Assembly: GCF_000009985.1 (NCBI RefSeq)
Contig: NC_007626.1
Location: forward strand, 4,147,943-4,211,942
From: Paramagnetospirillum magneticum AMB-1
Lineage (GTDB): Bacteria > Pseudomonadota > Alphaproteobacteria > Rhodospirillales > Magnetospirillaceae
Length of the DNA: 64,000 bases
Reading direction: 5' to 3'
The notes under the pieces were generated by a model, which saw only the letters and a program-made list of their open reading frames with translations, was not told the DNA's origin and made no database searches. Below are positions 17,815 to 27,600 of the stretch, piece after piece (position 1 is the stretch's first letter; each line of letters opens with the position of its first letter). The position numbers and the translations under genes are program-made.

Positions 17815-19137
17815 ATGACTCCCGCCGCACGCCTTCAGGCCGCCATCGAGGTGCTTTCCGAAATCGAGAAGTCGGCCAAGCCGGCTGATTCGGTCGCATC
17901 ATTCTATTTCAAGCAGCGCCGCTATATCGGCGCCAAGGACCGCCGCGCCGTGGCCGAAGTGGTCTGGCGCGTCCTGCGCCGCCGGGCCCGCATCGACTGG
18001 TGGCTGGAGCATCTGGACCATCCCGAGCGCCCCAATGCCGAGGGCAAGGGCGGGTCCCGCGCCCGGGTGCTGGCCGACATGATCTTCGAAGGCATCAAGC
18101 CCGAGCCCGACCTGTTCCGCGGGCCGCATTCGGCCTATCCGCCCGAGCCGCCCGAGCGCCGGGTGCTGGACATGCTGGCCGGGCAGAAGAGCCTGTTCCA
18201 TCGCGACATGCCGCCCCATGTGCGCGGCGAATATCCCCAATGGCTGACGCCGCGCCTCGCCGCCCTGTTCGGCGACAACCTGGATTCCGAGATGGGCGCC
18301 ATGCGCGACGAGGCGCCGCTGGATCTGCGCGTCAACACCTTGAAGGCGACCCGCGACGAAGCCATCCGCGCCCTGGCCAAGGAGGGCATCAAGGCCGAGC
18401 CCACGGCGCTGTCGCCCATCGGCCTGCGCCTGGGCGCCCGCGTGCCGCTGGTCCAGGTCCAGGCCTGGCGCAACGGGCTGATCGAGGTCCAGGACGAGGG
18501 CTCGCAGCTGGTGGCCCTGCTGACCGACCCCAAGCCGGGACAGGCGGTGGTGGATTATTGCGCCGGCGCCGGGGGCAAGACCCTGGCCCTGGCCGCCGCC
18601 ATGCAGAACAAGGGCCGGCTGGTGGCCTGCGACGTGGCCGAGTGGCGCGTCGACCGCGCCCAGGACCGCCTGCGCCGCGCCGGCGTCCATAACGTCACCC
18701 GCCGGGTAATCGAAGGCGAATCCGACAAGTGGATCAAGCGCTCGGCCGGGTCCTTCGACCGGGTGCTGGTGGACGCGCCGTGCACCGGCACCGGCACCTG
18801 GCGCCGCAACCCCGACGCCAAGTGGCAGTTCAGCGAGACCGACCTGCTGGAACTGGTGGCCCGCCAGGGCGCCATCCTCGACAGCGCGGCGCGCCTGACC
18901 AAGCCGGGCGGGCGGCTGATCTACGCCACCTGCTCCATCATGCGAGAGGAAAACGAGGACCGCATCGAAGCCTTCCTCGCCGCCCATCCCGATTACCGCC
19001 CGGTTCCCGTGCCCGAACTGTGGGCCGAACTGGCGGGAACCCCCTGCCCTGTCGGCGGCCCCTGGCTACGGCTGTCGCCCCAGGCCCACGGCACCGACGG
19101 CTTCTTCGCCGCCGTGCTGGAGAAGGCGCCCGCATAA
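17815..19137 (+). CDS. RsmB/NOP-family (cytosine-C5) rRNA methyltransferase
   Basis: About 440 residues from MTPAARLQ at 17815 (an in-frame ATG at 17803 is also possible; 17770 is unlikely). An N-terminal NusB-like helical part (FYFKQRRYIGAKDRRAVAEVVWRVLRRR) precedes the SAM-dependent domain: DYCAGAGGKTLALA motif I, DAPCTGTGTWRRNPDAKW with one catalytic Cys, and YATCSIMREENEDRIEAFL with the second. These two Cys are the m5C signature; RsmB modifies C967 of 16S rRNA in E. coli. Several RsmB-like paralogues occur in this group, so the exact target is uncertain. A hairpin follows the stop. Confidence 0.9.
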   Translation: MTPAARLQAAIEVLSEIEKSAKPADSVASFYFKQRRYIGAKDRRAVAEVVWRVLRRRARIDWWLEHLDHPERPNAEGKGGSRARVLADMIFEGIKPEPDLFRGPHSAYPPEPPERRVLDMLAGQKSLFHRDMPPHVRGEYPQWLTPRLAALFGDNLDSEMGAMRDEAPLDLRVNTLKATRDEAIRALAKEGIKAEPTALSPIGLRLGARVPLVQVQAWRNGLIEVQDEGSQLVALLTDPKPGQAVVDYCAGAGGKTLALAAAMQNKGRLVACDVAEWRVDRAQDRLRRAGVHNVTRRVIEGESDKWIKRSAGSFDRVLVDAPCTGTGTWRRNPDAKWQFSETDLLELVARQGAILDSAARLTKPGGRLIYATCSIMREENEDRIEAFLAAHPDYRPVPVPELWAELAGTPCPVGGPWLRLSPQAHGTDGFFAAVLEKAPA

Positions 19138-19142
19138 GAAAA

Positions 19143-19169
19143 GGGCCGGCTCCCCAAGGGAACCGGCCC
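19143..19169. terminator. Hairpin after the RsmB-like gene
   Basis: A 12-base stem starting GGGCCGG, with one mismatch and a three-base loop, lies between two convergent genes. There is no clear T-run. Confidence 0.5.
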
Positions 19170-19192
19170 GAAGTCTTCCGGGAGGAAGAAAA

Positions 19193-19375
19193 CTAGCGGC
19201 GCCAGGCCAGATCGGCGATCTCGCGGTGGTCAAGCATGTCCATCTCGCGCTCGAGCCGGCGGGCGGCCCTGAAGTCCCGAACCAGCGCGATGGCGCGGCG
19301 GACGGCCTCGGTCAGGCGGAAGTCGACGTCGAAACCGGCGGTCTGGGTGAGCTGGTGCAGGGTCATGGCGGTCAT
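19193..19375 (-). CDS. DUF1127 small protein
   Basis: 60 residues, with the C-terminal signature LEREMDMLDHREIADLAWRR, the DUF1127 (YjiS-like) pattern of an arginine-rich helix followed by L-x-D-x-R-E-I-A-D. Small proteins of this family are abundant in alphaproteobacteria, and some affect RNA turnover or phosphate and carbon metabolism. No neighbour points to a role. It is transcribed divergently from the sugar-epimerase genes. Confidence 0.8.
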   Translation of the reverse strand: MTAMTLHQLTQTAGFDVDFRLTEAVRRAIALVRDFRAARRLEREMDMLDHREIADLAWRR

Positions 19376-19618
19376 CCCGGTCTTGGGTGTTGATCTGTTG
19401 CCAACACCCTACGACGCCCCCCGCAACCCGAGAATCGACCAATTCGCATGGGCCGATGCAAAAACGGCATACCGGTACCGAATTACCAAATAACCCTACT
19501 GTTATCGGCACCATTCCAATCTAGCTCATTTAATGAAGTCTTATGGAATCCGGGACCATAAGTGGGTGTTGCAACGATGGCCGGCAGAATCGCCGGCTCA
19601 AATTCAAAGCCCTTCAGA

Positions 19619-20689
19619 ATGAACCGGACAAGAATCCTCGTTACGGGTGGAGCAGGGTTCGTCGGCTCGAACATCGCCATGGCGCTCAAGCGCGACCTGG
19701 ACGGTGTCGAGGTGGTGGCCTTCGATAATCTCAAACGCCGCGGCAGCGAATTGACCCTGGGACGCCTGCGCGCCGGAGGGGTGAGCTTCGAGCACGGCGA
19801 CGTGCGCTGCGCCGAGGACCTGGGGGCGCTCGGCCCCGCCGACCTGGTGATCGAATGCTCGGCCGAGCCCAGCGTCCATGCCGGCTATGACGGCAATCCC
19901 TCCTATGTGGTCAACACCAACCTGCTGGGAACCGTTAACTGCCTGGAATATGCACGCCGCCATGGCGCCGACATGGTGTTCCTGTCCACCAGCCGGGTCT
20001 ATCCCATCGCTGCCTTGCGGGCCATCCCGCTGGAGGAGCAGGGCGACCGTCTGGTGGTGCCGCCCGGCGCCGCCGGGCCGGGCTGGTCAGAAGCGGGAAT
20101 CGGCACCGACTTCCCCCTGTCGGGCAGCCGCTCCATCTATGGCGCAACCAAGCTGGCGTCGGAGCTGCTGATCGAGGAATACCGTGCCCTCTATGGGCTG
20201 AAGATCGCCATCAATCGCTGCGGCGTGCTCACCGGCCCCTGGCAGATGGGCAAGGTCGACCAGGGCGTCATCGTCCTTTGGATGGCGCGCCACGTCTTCG
20301 GCGGGCCGCTGGGCTACATGGGCTTTGGCGGCCATGGCAGGCAGGTGCGCGACATCCTGCACGTGGACGATCTCTATGATCTGGTCCGCCTTCAGATGGC
20401 CGATCCGGACGGCTTCTCCCAAGGGGTGTTCAACGTGGGCGGCGGCCCCGGCGTCTCGGTGTCCCTGCGCGAGTTGACCGGGCATTGCCGCCGCATCTCG
20501 GGCGGGCAGGTGGTTCTGGGCTCGGACCCGGAAACCCGCGATGCCGACGTGCCCTATTACGTGACCGACAACGCCGCCATCACCCGGGCCTGCGGCTGGG
20601 CGCCGCGCCGGTCGGTGGAAATAGTGCTGGGCGACATCCACGCCTGGCTGCTGGAAAACCGGGCCATGCTGGCCCCGATGTTCGCCTGA
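19619..20689 (+). CDS. NAD-dependent epimerase/dehydratase (extended SDR)
   Basis: 356 residues from the ATG at 19619, just before ILVTGGAGFVGSN; the upstream start at 19562 adds an unconserved tail. The Rossmann GxxGxxG is followed by ECSAEPSVHAG, the STSRVYP serine motif and the catalytic YGATK (SRSIYGATKLASELLIEEY). It resembles CDP-paratose/tyvelose 2-epimerases more than GalE, but the substrate is not determined. With the next gene it forms a pair of related epimerases leading a sugar operon (28-base gap). A role in making a nucleotide-sugar for the adjacent glycosyltransferases is inferred. Confidence 0.85.
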   Translation: MNRTRILVTGGAGFVGSNIAMALKRDLDGVEVVAFDNLKRRGSELTLGRLRAGGVSFEHGDVRCAEDLGALGPADLVIECSAEPSVHAGYDGNPSYVVNTNLLGTVNCLEYARRHGADMVFLSTSRVYPIAALRAIPLEEQGDRLVVPPGAAGPGWSEAGIGTDFPLSGSRSIYGATKLASELLIEEYRALYGLKIAINRCGVLTGPWQMGKVDQGVIVLWMARHVFGGPLGYMGFGGHGRQVRDILHVDDLYDLVRLQMADPDGFSQGVFNVGGGPGVSVSLRELTGHCRRISGGQVVLGSDPETRDADVPYYVTDNAAITRACGWAPRRSVEIVLGDIHAWLLENRAMLAPMFA

Positions 20690-20717
20690 GCGGATCGGAG
20701 TTAACCGGGGAGAGATC

Positions 20718-21800
20718 ATGAGTGTCGTCGTCATCACAGGATCGGGCGGGCTGATCGGTGCCGAGGCGGCCCGTTTCTTCGATCGCCAGGGCATGAGCGT
20801 GATCGGCATCGACAACGACATGCGCGGATATTTTTTTGGCGCGACGGCCAGCACCGCCTGGGCGCGGGCCGAGCTGGAGCGCGGCTTGAAGGACTACACC
20901 CACGCCGCCGTCGACATCCGCGACACGGCGGCCATCGACACCCTCTTCGCCCGCTACGGCAAGACCATCACCGCGGTGATCCACACCGCCGCCCAGCCTT
21001 CCCACGACTGGGCGGCCAAGGAGCCGCAGGTAGATTTCACCGTCAACGCCAACGGCACCCTGGTGCTGCTGGAAGCCACCCGCAAGCACTGCCCTGACGC
21101 CTGCTTCATCCATTGCAGCACCAACAAGGTCTACGGCGACACTCCCAACACCCTGCCGCTGATCGAGCTGGAAACCCGCTGGGAGCTGGATTCCAGCCAC
21201 CCCTGGGCCGAACACGGCATCGACGAGAGCATGTCCATCGACGCCAGCACACATTCGCTGTTCGGCGTATCCAAGGTGGCCGGCGACCTTCTGGTGCAGG
21301 AATACGGCCGCTATTTCGGCATGAAGACCGCCTGCTTTCGCGGCGGCTGCCTGACCGGGCCGGGCCATTCCGGCGCCCAGCTTCACGGCTTCCTGTCCTA
21401 TCTGGTCAGGTGCGCGGTGACCGGCGACGCCTATACGGTCTTCGGCTACAAGGGCAAGCAGGTCAGAGACAACATCCACTCAGCCGATCTGGTCAACGCT
21501 TTCTGGCATGTGTTCCAGGCGCCGAAATCGGGGGCCGTCTACAACATGGGCGGCGCCCGACACTCGAACTGCTCCATGCTCGAAGCCATCTCCCTGTGCG
21601 AGGAGCTGACCGGTCGCCCCATGAACTGGTCCTATTCCGAGACCAACCGTATCGGCGACCATATCTGGTGGATCAGCAGTGTCGAGCGCTTCCGCGCCGA
21701 CTACCCTGGCTGGAATTTCACCTACGACATCCGCCGCATCCTGGCCGAGATTCATGATGCCATGGCCGAACGGACCCTGCGGACACAAAGGAAGGCCTGA
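20718..21800 (+). CDS. NAD-dependent epimerase, CDP-paratose 2-epimerase-like
   Basis: 360 residues. Motifs: ITGSGGLIGAEAARFF, HTAAQPSHDWA, CSTNKVYGDTPN, and SLFGVSKVAGDLLVQEYGRYF, where Phe replaces the usual catalytic Tyr of YxxxK. GGCLTGPGHSGAQLHGFL is typical of the CDP-tyvelose epimerase branch. The Phe in place of the catalytic Tyr deserves attention, though this branch varies there. GGAG precedes the ATG. It overlaps the following glycosyltransferase start (TGATG). Together with the gene before it, it probably makes or remodels a nucleotide-activated sugar. Confidence 0.83.
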   Translation: MSVVVITGSGGLIGAEAARFFDRQGMSVIGIDNDMRGYFFGATASTAWARAELERGLKDYTHAAVDIRDTAAIDTLFARYGKTITAVIHTAAQPSHDWAAKEPQVDFTVNANGTLVLLEATRKHCPDACFIHCSTNKVYGDTPNTLPLIELETRWELDSSHPWAEHGIDESMSIDASTHSLFGVSKVAGDLLVQEYGRYFGMKTACFRGGCLTGPGHSGAQLHGFLSYLVRCAVTGDAYTVFGYKGKQVRDNIHSADLVNAFWHVFQAPKSGAVYNMGGARHSNCSMLEAISLCEELTGRPMNWSYSETNRIGDHIWWISSVERFRADYPGWNFTYDIRRILAEIHDAMAERTLRTQRKA

Positions 21801-23014
21801 TGTTCGCCTATGTCGACAGCGCCCTGATGAATAATCTTGGGCATCACGCAAATTCAGCGCGGAACATCTCGACTGAGTTGCGGTCCCGCGGCATCCCCTG
21901 CGCCGTGCTGGGCTATCTGGAGCTGGAACCTGCGCTGAAGGATGAACTGGCCGCGGCGCCCTGGTTCCGCTGCAATACCTACGGCATCTATGACAACGAC
22001 CCCATTTGCGGCTGGCTGGCCAATTTCGATTTCGTGTCACGCGTGCTGGCCGACGACATGAACCGGATTCAAGGCATTGCGGCCACCGATGTCATCTATG
22101 TCAATTCCGTCCAGCCGCCCCAGTTCATGGGCATCGTGCGCTGGGCCCAAGCTTTGCCGGAAGACCGGCGTCCCACGGTGATCGTGGAATTCGGCACCGA
22201 TCCCGGCCTTGTGGCCCACGACACGCCGGAAGGACTGCGATTTTCCCCCATGGACACAAGAGTGGATTCGCGGGCCGTTCTGCTGCGCTACACGGCCCGG
22301 CACCTGAGCGAAGCGGATCAGAAGTGGCTGCGCCTGGCCACCTTCGACACTCAGTCCTCCGCCATCTTTCAGTTATTGCTGGACTTTCCCGTCGGCACCT
22401 TGCCTCTGCCGCAGCAGGCGATGACCTCATGCCGCGACCGGAGCGGAACACGCCCCATCACCATCGGCATCCTAGGCCATCAGCGGGGCGAGAAGGGCTT
22501 CGACAAGGTCCCCGCACTGGTCGCCCGCCTGCTGGCCGAGCGCACCGATATTCGGGTACTGGTTCATAACGGCTTGCCCGAGGGCATGGTCACGCCTCAG
22601 CAGGAATTGCGCGCCATGGCCGCCGCCGACCCGCGCCTGACGCTGGACGAGCGCACCGCCGACGGCGTGCTGTGGGCGTCGCTGCTGGACCAGACCGACC
22701 TGATCGTCTGTCCCTACAACCGAAACCGGTTCATCTCGTCCTATTCGGCCGTGGCCAGCGAAGCCATGGCCAACGCCATTCCCGTGGTGGTCCCCGAAGG
22801 CACCACCATGCATGCGGTGATCCGTGAATTCGGCGAGCCGGGAACCATATTCAAAGAGGAAAGCGTCGAGGCCATCGCCGCGGCGACCCACGCAGCCCTC
22901 GACGATTTCGACCGCCTGGCGGAATTGGCCCGTCAGGCGTCCATCCGATGGGGGGAAACGCGCGGCGCCAAGTGCCTCGTGGACACCTTGCTGTCCTGGC
23001 AGGCGGCATCTTGA
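21800..23014 (+). CDS. GT-B-type glycosyltransferase
   Basis: 404 residues with a two-domain GT-B layout. The N-terminal half has a NLGHHANSARNI acceptor-side loop. The C-terminal half starts ITIGILGHQRGEKGFDKVP and ends with LIVCPYNRNRFISSYSAVASEAMANAIPVVVPEG, the Glu-containing nucleotide-binding region of GT4-like enzymes. No membrane span, so it is cytosolic or peripheral. The start overlaps the epimerase stop, and the radical SAM gene follows after 15 bases, so the four genes form one operon. Donor and acceptor are unknown; the sugar made by the two epimerases is the natural candidate donor. Confidence 0.78.
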   Translation: MFAYVDSALMNNLGHHANSARNISTELRSRGIPCAVLGYLELEPALKDELAAAPWFRCNTYGIYDNDPICGWLANFDFVSRVLADDMNRIQGIAATDVIYVNSVQPPQFMGIVRWAQALPEDRRPTVIVEFGTDPGLVAHDTPEGLRFSPMDTRVDSRAVLLRYTARHLSEADQKWLRLATFDTQSSAIFQLLLDFPVGTLPLPQQAMTSCRDRSGTRPITIGILGHQRGEKGFDKVPALVARLLAERTDIRVLVHNGLPEGMVTPQQELRAMAAADPRLTLDERTADGVLWASLLDQTDLIVCPYNRNRFISSYSAVASEAMANAIPVVVPEGTTMHAVIREFGEPGTIFKEESVEAIAAATHAALDDFDRLAELARQASIRWGETRGAKCLVDTLLSWQAAS

Positions 23015-23029
23015 AGAAGGACTAGATCC

Positions 23030-24376
23030 ATGAAGGTTCTGTTCAGCAATCCTCCGTGGTGGGGCGAAAAGGCCCTCTACCCCATGCCCGACGGTTCCCA
23101 CCAGCTGGTGCACCGGGCCGGCGTGCGCGCCGGATCGCGGTGGCCGTTCACCTTCTTCATGGGCAACGGCCCCGACAATTACCAATTCGGCTCGTACCTG
23201 CCCTATCCCTATTTCCTGGGCCACGCCGCCACCTGGGCCAACCGCGAGCTGGGCGGCAACGTCCAGTTCCGCGATTCCATCGCTTTGCGGGAATCCTACG
23301 ACAAGTACTACGAGTTCCTGGACGCCGAGCGCTTCTCCCACATCGTCATCGAATCCGCCTCGCCCAGCTGGGAGCACGACAAGGGAGTGATCGGCGAAAT
23401 CTCGCGCCGCCTGCCCCATACCCGCTTCGTCATCACCGGCCCCATCACGTCCCATGGGGAGGCGCTGCTGGACGAGGCCCCCAACATCCAGGCCACCGTG
23501 CGCGGCGAATACGAGAAGGGCGTCATCAAGGCGCTGAACGGCGCCAACGGCGTGGTGGATTTCGATCTGCTGAGCGTGGCCGAGATGAATTCGGCCCCCT
23601 TCCCCTATTTCGACAACGTCATCGCCCACCGCTATTGCGACACCAACCCGCGGGGCCAGCAATTCCCCCATGCCCAGGTATTGTCCAGTCGCGGCTGCCC
23701 GTACAAGTGCATCTTCTGCGTCTGGCCGGCAACCATGACCTCCAACGACCCCGACGGCAGCGGCAAGCGCATCGTGCGCCAATACAGCGCCGATTACATG
23801 GAGGCCTTCCTCACCGAACTGGTGCAAAAATACGGCTTCCGCTCCATTTATTTCGACGACGACACCTTCAACTTGGGCGATCGTCACGTGGAGAAAATGT
23901 GCGCGGTGATGCGCAAGATCGGCGTCCCGTGGTCGGCCATGTGCCGCGCCGACACCTCCAGCTTCCATCTGTGGCAGGAGATGAAGGACAGCGGCTGTTT
24001 CGGGGTCAAGATCGGCTTCGAAAGCGGCAACCAGGAGGTGGTCGACAACATCGTCAACAAGCGCCTCGATCTGGAAGAGGCCCGCAAGGTCGCCTTCGAA
24101 ATCAAGCGCGTCGGCATGACGCTGCACGGCACCTTCACTTTCGGCCTGCCAGGCGAAACGCCCGAACAGATGCAAGATACCGAAAACTACATGACCACCT
24201 TGCCGCTGGATTCCTGCCAGAAATCCGGCTGCGCCGAGATCGAGGGCGCGCCGCTCCACACCCTGGGGCGCACCTCCAACCTCAAGGCCTATCCCGGCGC
24301 CAAGATGGACGAAAACTACAGCCGCGAGACCGACGGCCAGATGAAGTTCGAGAAAATGAGGTCCATACAGGTTTGA
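23030..24376 (+). CDS. B12-binding-type radical SAM protein
   Basis: 448 residues. The N-terminal ~200 residues have the layout of a cobalamin-binding Rossmann domain (MKVLFSNPPWWG, HIVIESASPSWEHD, FVITGPITS). The radical SAM core follows, with the 4Fe-4S cysteines C223, C227 and C230 in CPYKCIFC, then YFDDDTFNLGDRHV, KIGFESGNQEVV and TFTFGLPGETPEQM, as in the Elp3/MiaB-like radical SAM group. Enzymes of this class methylate or rearrange unactivated carbons. As the last gene of the sugar operon it may modify a sugar, lipid or peptide; the substrate is not evident. A 226-base gap separates it from the giant gene. Confidence 0.85.
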   Translation: MKVLFSNPPWWGEKALYPMPDGSHQLVHRAGVRAGSRWPFTFFMGNGPDNYQFGSYLPYPYFLGHAATWANRELGGNVQFRDSIALRESYDKYYEFLDAERFSHIVIESASPSWEHDKGVIGEISRRLPHTRFVITGPITSHGEALLDEAPNIQATVRGEYEKGVIKALNGANGVVDFDLLSVAEMNSAPFPYFDNVIAHRYCDTNPRGQQFPHAQVLSSRGCPYKCIFCVWPATMTSNDPDGSGKRIVRQYSADYMEAFLTELVQKYGFRSIYFDDDTFNLGDRHVEKMCAVMRKIGVPWSAMCRADTSSFHLWQEMKDSGCFGVKIGFESGNQEVVDNIVNKRLDLEEARKVAFEIKRVGMTLHGTFTFGLPGETPEQMQDTENYMTTLPLDSCQKSGCAEIEGAPLHTLGRTSNLKAYPGAKMDENYSRETDGQMKFEKMRSIQV

Positions 24377-24602
24377 CCCGACATACTCACATCCAGGCCT
24401 CGGCGGCGGCAGGCAAAAAGTATTGGCCCTTGCTTTGCCGCCGGCGGAATCCCGCAGATTCCAATGAGATGCGCCGAATCGATCAGCCATAAATTCGTTG
24501 CGTCGAGGCCTGCATTTTGGTAGTTAATTAACCTGAGTGGCAATATGTTTTAAGCGAGCGAGCGTCCGAAGCGGCGCGTAAATCTCCAGAAAGGGGGTAG
24601 CC

Positions 24603-27600
24603 GTGGTTTCTTCAGTCACCTTCCAGTCGGCCGCGGCCATTGCGGCACTGACGACGACGAACATCGCGGCGTGGGACACCACGGACATCGCGGCACTGGT
24701 CTCCACCCAGCTGCAGGCGCTGACCGCCACCCAGATCAAAGCTCTGGAAACCACCGACATCGCGGCACTGACCACGACGCAGCTCAGCGTGCTGAGTTCG
24801 ACGCAGGTCGCGGCCTTCGACAATACCCAGATCGTCTTCAGCGCGGCCCAGCTCGGCGTCCTCAACGCCTCGCAGCTCGGCGCGTTCTCGACCTCGGACA
24901 TCGCCGCCCTCAGCACCACGGCCATCAGCGGCTTCACCACCACCCAGCTGTCGTCGCTCGCCAGCACCCTGCTGGATTCCATCGAAACCACCGACATCGC
25001 GCTGCTCAACACCACTCAGCTCTCCTCGCTCAAGACCTCGCAGCTTGCCGCTCTGTCGACCACCAATCTGAATGCGCTCTCCACCACGGCCGTGGCCGGA
25101 TTGAGCGCCGCCCAGGTGAATGCGCTGACCACCGGCCAGATCGCCGCCCTGTCGACGACCCAGACCGCGTCGCTGTCCACCGCCGAACTGAACAACCTGA
25201 CCTCGACCCAGATTCGCAGCCTGACCACCACACAGCTGTCGAGCCTGACCACCACCCAGTTGTCCGGCATCTCGGTTGCCCAGATCGCCAACCTGACCAC
25301 CACGGCGCTGAACGCTCTGTCGACCACCGGTCTGGCGGGATTGACCAGCACCCAGGCCAACAGCCTGACCTCCACCCAGGTCGGCGGGCTGACCACCACC
25401 AACCTCAATGCGCTTGAGACTACCGATCTCGGGGCGCTGTCCACCACCGCGCTGAGCGGCCTGACCACCACCCAAACCGGCGCACTGACCACCACGTCGG
25501 TTTCGGCGCTGACCACCACCGAAATCGGCGCCCTGACGGTGACGCTGCTCAACGCGCTGTCCACCACCAATGCGGCGACGCTGACCTCGACCCAGATCAC
25601 CGGCCTGAACTCGGCCCTTCTGGCTGGGTTGTCCACCACCAACCTGTCGTCGCTGGCCACCACCACGCTGGCGTCGCTGACCACGCTGCAACTGCGCGGC
25701 CTGACCACCACCCAGGCCTCGTCGCTGAGTTCGGCCCAGGTCACCAACCTGACATCGACGCAGGTCTCGGCCCTGACGGCTCAATCGATCAATGCGCTGT
25801 CGACCACCGCGCTGAACACCCTCAGCACCACCCAGTTGGGCTCGATCAACACCACCACGCTGAGCAGCCTGACCACCACCACGCTGAACGCGCTGCAGAC
25901 CGCCAGCATCGCCGGGTTGACCAGCACGCAGGTGCGCGGCCTCAGCACCGCCCAGGTCGCCGGACTGACCACCACCCAGGTCAACGCGCTGGAAACCACC
26001 GACGTGGCGGCCCTGACCACCGGTCAGGTGGCCGCCCTGACCACCTTGCAACTGTCGGCGCTGTCGTCCACCAATGCCTCGGCCCTGACCGCCACCGAAA
26101 TCAAGTCGCTCTCCGCCGTGCAACTGTCCGCCCTGGCCACCACGGCGGCCGCGGAATTGTCCACCACCCAGGTGGCGGCGTTCACCAGCGGCCAGATCGA
26201 GGGCCTGTCCACCACCATGTTCAACGCGCTGTCCACCTCCGCCGTGGGCAGCCTTTCCGCGACTCAAGCCAAGAGTCTGACCTCGACCCTGCTGGCCGGG
26301 CTGACCTCGGCCAATCTCGGCGCCCTTGATTCCGCCGATCTGGCTGCCGTGTCGACCACGGCTCTGAACGCTCTGACCACCACCAACGTGGCGCTGCTGA
26401 CCAGCACCCAGGTTACGGGTCTCAAGGCGACTCAGATTGCCGGATTGACCACCACCAAACTCAACGCATTGACCACCGCCAATGTGGCGGAATTGCTGGT
26501 GACCCAGGTCAAGGCCCTGACCACCGCCCAGATCAGCGGCCTGTCCACCACCGTGCTCAACGCCCTGGAAACCACCGATGTCGCCGCGCTCAGCGCCGCG
26601 CAGGTGGCTTCGCTGACCACCACCCAGGTGACGGCGCTGAACTCCACCCAGATCGGTGCGCTGACCGCTACCGAGACCAAGGCGCTGTCCACCACCCAGT
26701 TGAACGCCCTGTCCACCACCAATGCGGCCGAGCTGTCCACCACCCAGGTGGCCAGCCTCACCACCGCCCAGGTGGCCGGCCTCAGCACCACCAACCTCAA
26801 CGCCCTGTCCTCGACCGCGTTGGCGGGGCTGTCGATCACCCAGGTCAAGTCGCTGTCCACCACGCAGCTTGGCGGCCTGTCCACCACCCAGGTCGACGCC
26901 CTGGAAACCCGGGATGTCGCCAGCCTGAACGCGACCCAGATCAATGCGCTGTCCACCTCCAGCATCGCTGAACTGTCCACCGCTCAGATCGACGCCCTGA
27001 CCAGGACCCAGGTGGCGGGCCTCAGCACCACGACGCTCAACGCCCTGGAAACCACCGACGTGGCCGAGCTGTCCACCACGCAGGTGCGCGCCCTGACCAG
27101 CGCTCAGGTGGGCGGACTGTCCACCACCCAGCTCAACGCCCTGGAAACCACCGATGTTGCCGCGCTGCTCGGCACCCAATTGACAGGTCTATCCACCACC
27201 CAGTTGGGTGATTTGAGCACCACGGTGCTGACCAGCCTGACCAGCACTGCGCTGCGCAGCCTGACCACGACCCAGGTCAATGCGCTGACCACCACTAACC
27301 TGGCGGAGCTGTCCACCACCCAGGCCGCAGCCCTGACCACCGCCCAGGTGGCGGGTCTGTCCACCACGACGCTGAACGCGCTCACCACCACCACCATCGC
27401 GGCGTTCACCGCCACCCAGGCCAAGACTCTGACCTCCACCCAGGTGGCTGGGCTCACCACCACCCAGGTGGCGTCCCTGTCCACCACTGAAATCGCCGCG
27501 CTGACCACCACGAGCATCAATGCTCTGACCACCACCAACGCCGCTCAGCTTACCACCGCCCAGATCGATGCCCTGACCAAGACGCAGGCCGGCGGCCTCA

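Noticed and set aside
22472..24490. 672-codon minus-strand frame opposite the glycosyltransferase and radical SAM genes
   Set aside because: It spans two recognisable plus-strand genes and has no motif.
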